A stretch of 64,000 bases of DNA from Rhytidiadelphus loreus (taxonomy: Eukaryota > Streptophyta > Bryopsida > Hypnales > Hylocomiaceae): contig OX344764.1 in assembly GCA_947034895.1 (NCBI GenBank), positions 15,066,001 to 15,130,000 of the forward strand. The letters are read 5' to 3'. The notes below the pieces were generated by a model, which worked only from the letters and a program-made list of their open reading frames with translations, did no database searches and had not been told where the DNA came from. Positions 60,481 through 64,000 of this stretch are shown in pieces. How positions within the stretch are numbered: position 1 is the stretch's first letter; each line of letters starts with the position of its first letter. The translations under genes were made by a program, and so were the position numbers.

Positions 60481-63400
60481 GCTAAATTGAGAAACTCTTT
60501 AATTAAATACATTTAATATTGCTACCAGTATTTGTTTTTAAGGCAATTTATCTCCAAACCACGACATCAGCAACAGGGGTATAATTAGCTAAAATTCATT
60601 GGTTACTACTCCCTTTGCCCCCCAAATGATTTTCCATTGTTTTGTTGGTATTTTTTGAGCCAATTTCATTGATCATATCCTAAAAAACATAATTAAGAAA
60701 GGTTTCAAATTTTATATCAATAGAATCAATGAAGAACATTGCATGTGTTCATTGCAAATTAAATAAAATTAGACACAAGGAAGTGTCTGTATGACCTACT
60801 CAAAGATCTACTCAAAACAACCTTGACCCCTTGAGTTCCTTGACTATGTTTTCATCAAAAATGCTCCAAAACTGCCATTTCTAGTACAATGACCAACTTT
60901 TTGAAAGAATTTGTTTTGACTCAAGTAACCGTAAGATCTTGTAGTATGTTGACTTGAGAACATGTGGTAAAAATTTCAAAAATTTCCACTATGTGTATTG
61001 TAAGATATAAGCATTCAAATTCACTAAAATTATATATTTGACCTACAAAAAATAGAGCAATTATGCTTCACAAGCTCACTTTTCTATTAAAAAAAAATGT
61101 CCAAAATGGTGGTACTTCTTTGGATTCCAAAATGTTGGCTACATGCTTAAAAAATTTCACACCATTTGGAATTGTACAACATATAGGAAAAAAATAGTAA
61201 GTAAAAAGAAGTAGAAAATGATTCAAAATACAAAATTGTTAAGAATTTAGTTGTGGAATTGAAAAATGCCAATCCCAAAGGTTGCAATGTTGTAATAAAC
61301 AATCTACATCCTATGATTTATTTTTTTCAATAAATATTGAAAATTGAGTAAGATAAAGGACTTCCAAGCTTATCTTAGAGTAGAGATTCCATAACTACCC
61401 TCAAAGTAAAACTCCTCATAACTTTTGACTCATTGATCAAAATGGAGTGATTCAAAGTTATTTTGCCCTAAACTTTTTGAGCAGCATACTCAATTTCAAG
61501 TAGCATGTGCAAAATTTCTCTAATACTTCTAAAATTTGGCAAGTATATAACTTATTTGATATAAGATGCAAATGTCAAGAAGAATAACCATGTGTCTTAT
61601 GTGTCTCAATAATTATGTTGAAAATCTCATTTTAGAAAGAGTTAAAGTTTGTTGTCCCTATCAAGCAAACTTTTTCTACTAACTTCCAATGTTATAATCT
61701 TTGAATCCGTGCAATCAAAGTTTTGGATTTCTTTTCCACACATTCCCATAGTAGTCTAGTATAAATATGTATGGTTGAATTTTGGAGGAAAAAAATCAAT
61801 TTTTTCTTACTACCCTAAAAAGTGGTAATTTTCACAATTTTGCCCAAAATGTGTCTTATTCTTTAGGTGTTAAACCACCAATGGGTATTCTCATGGTTTG
61901 TTTTCCTATTTTCCAAATATTAATTTTTTATTATACTAATTTGTTCTATTAATGCATGTGACATTAATTTGCCAAAGTCATGCTATTTGTAATTAGTATA
62001 GGTTGAAATATTACTCTATCGAATCAATTTTCACAAAAATAAAATTTTGGAGTAAATGTAGAATCAAGCCTTACTCTTCAAGCAAAGTCCTATTCATACT
62101 TCCTTATATATAGCTATTGTCAATGCAAAGTCTCCTTGTGTTTGGTCTAAAGTCAATAATATATTTAAATTGGAATTTTTTCCTAATCTAACCTACAATA
62201 GGTCAACATTTCTTTCTAACCAACTATACATGGTATTGAAAATCAAAACTTAATTCCAAATTAGGCTCTTAGTGTCATTGGAATGGTGCTACTAAGAGTT
62301 TGACAATGGTATATATCATATCTAATTTGGATAAAAGTCATGCTTATGGGATTCTATAAAAGAAGAAATTCTATAAAAGTCATGCTTAGGGGAAAACAAA
62401 ACAATTCTACTCCTTACCTTGTTTCCCCCTTCTTCCATTGAATCAAATGGGCAATTGTTTTTTATTGTTAATATTGGCAAAGGCATTGCTAAGTCTCATG
62501 CTAAGTCTTGTAATCACGTGGGCAACTTTGCTAGCACATGAAAGTCTATATTAAATAGAATTATACTTGGCTATCAAGCATTAATTAAATGAAAAATCAA
62601 GAGTTGATTTTTTTTTTTAAATTACTCTTGGGGGAAGTTGGAAAATAAATAAACTAAATGTTGCAAATGCTTAAATATCAAAAAATGGAACAAGTAGTGA
62701 AATTCAAGTCACCTAATGTCAAGAATTTAATAGTTTAATTTTTATTAACCCCTAAAGGACCAAGTTGCATTTTTTGGCAAAATGGCTATTTAGGGCAATT
62801 GATTATGAACACAAAAATTCACTACATTTAAAAAAAATTGGATGTGGGGACGGGGAGTACCTTGCCGCTCCACCAATTTTTTTTACAATTGGATGTGCCC
62901 ATGAGGAATTATAGGGGAAATGCCATTTTTCATGGATAGGGGGCAACATGGGCAGGGTAATTTAGACTACAACAAAAACTGCATGGCAATGCCTAGAAGC
63001 ACTAGGGAAGGGTCTTGGGTAGCCTCCCACCCCATGTTCAAACCGAGGTACTTCTCTGACATTTTTTTGGACTAATAAATTTGACATATTCTACAATGAG
63101 CTGGTGGCAGGGGAGCAAATGCTTTGTGACTTCCTTTGGCCTAACAAGGTGGTTACTCCCAATTGCCACATTTGAAAAAAAAATTACATCGAATCAATCG
63201 CCAATTTTTCATTTTACAAGCTACCAACCCAAAAAGGATTTGATGGTAGAATGAAATGCTTACTTCTTTGATGTTTGTAGGAAAGAAGGATGGAGAGGTC
63301 GTTTTTATAATCAAATTCATTGTTTGCTATGAATCATCAAAAAGTATGGGATAATTTGAAGATGAGAGCTTGACCACTCATTGTCAATACATAGGAATTA

Positions 63401-64000
63401 TGTTCAAAGTAGAATTTCGAAACTCACTTTGGCATAGTAGAATAATATATTCCAAAACACTTTGAAATAAAAAGAAGAAGTTGGTAAATCAAGCTAGCTT
63501 TCATCTCCAACCAATTGTGATTTTGAGCCTCCAATCAAACATTATGGACAGAATTTAGAGAGAATGTTTGAAATGTCAATGAAAATGTCCCTTTGAACTC
63601 CTCTCTCAAATTTATCTATAACTTTTTATTGAAGACTCAAAATGTCAAACAGATTTCCAAGAATGAAAGTTATCTTGATTTGATAACTTCTTTGAGTTCA
63701 TAAGTTTTTGAAAAAAGTTAATCTATTATGCTTAAATAAGGTTTGAAATGATACTTTGAACACAATTCCTGCTTTTGACTTAACTATGAGCGGTTGAGTT
63801 CCTAATAATTATAATTTACATATCCCACACATGTTGTTTTACTTCCTACCAACCCACTTGTATAAAGATCTTATCTTCTCTTCATATAGATTGAAAATTA
63901 ATATAGGTGTATGAGAGGTAATGTTGAATATTCTAAAATTATAGTTCATGCAGCAATTAACATCTTCAAAATTGAGGGAAAGATAGCATCTTTAAAATTA
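60481..64000. other. AT-rich repeat region, no gene seen
   Basis: It contains the A+B composite repeat (60823-61873) and an isolated element end TTAACCCCTAAAGGACC at 62745. The rest consists of AT-rich sequence with only short frames. Confidence 0.55.
60823..61873 (+). repeat. Composite of family A and family B repeats
   Basis: 60823-61465 follows family A (TTGACCCCTTGAGTTCCTTG … GCTCCAAAACTGCCATTTC … CAAAATACAAAATTGTTAAG). At about 61466 it changes without a gap into the right part of family B (AGCATACTCAATTTC … CACACATTCCCATAGTAGTCTAGT) and ends TTCTTTAGGTGTTAA. The left part of B and the right end of A are missing. Confidence 0.65.

Noticed and set aside
1..64000. CRISPR arrays, bacterial operons or prokaryotic regulatory sites
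   Set aside because: No regularly spaced direct repeats were seen; spliced genes and eukaryotic tRNAs show nuclear plant DNA.

Overview
The window is nuclear DNA of a green plant. It contains plant-type tRNA-Phe(GAA) and tRNA-Glu(TTC) genes, an 18-exon class I trehalose-6-phosphate synthase of the AtTPS1 type, an L1-type plant LINE with a zf-RVT tail, and CACTA, Harbinger and other non-autonomous DNA transposons. Short arrays of the Arabidopsis-type telomere motif TTTAGGG also occur. The SLC13/SLT-type transporter with RCK_C domains is a family best known from green algae and non-seed plants, so a bryophyte, lycophyte, fern or streptophyte alga is more likely than a flowering plant. The species cannot be fixed from the sequence alone.

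Layout. 1-24 kb is AT-rich intergenic DNA with no convincing gene. It holds several miniature transposons, a relic of a LINE ORF1 (21.3-23.7 kb) and an unexplained GC-rich island (6.1-7.1 kb). 24.3-24.5 kb carries a tRNA-Glu/tRNA-Phe pair on the minus strand. 25.5-30.9 kb carries the first protein gene, a six-exon minus-strand SLC13/SLT transporter of about 875 residues with four RCK_C domains between its two membrane halves. 33.1-34.4 kb is a mosaic copy of pieces from 14.1, 15.9, 28.9-29.4 and 24.1-24.8 kb, including a broken transporter exon and a second, intact tRNA pair on the plus strand. 34.6-41.6 kb is a nearly full-length but dead LINE on the minus strand. 41.6-49.8 kb is transposon-rich and AT-rich. 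49.9-58.2 kb is the trehalose-6-phosphate synthase gene (minus strand, about 1036 residues, 17 introns), followed by its GC-richer upstream region to about 60.5 kb. 60.5-64 kb is AT-rich repeat DNA.

The two protein genes are not an operon and no shared pathway is evident: one is a predicted sodium-coupled sulfate/anion transporter, the other makes the sugar signal trehalose-6-phosphate. Both gene models were rebuilt by hand from splice sites. Coding phase is consistent across every junction and the joined sequence fits the family at each junction.

Most notable: (1) the 33-34 kb mosaic, which records a local duplication with internal deletions and an inversion; (2) the transporter's RCK_C region, which looks like a duplicated two-domain unit with introns at matching positions and phases; (3) a large set of TTAA-flanked elements ending in CCC(C/T)TAAAGG, resembling piggyBac-type non-autonomous elements and filling much of the AT-rich DNA; (4) a GC-AG intron in the synthase; (5) several cleanly delimited miniature transposons, some with exact target-site duplications and one nested in the target duplication of a LINE.
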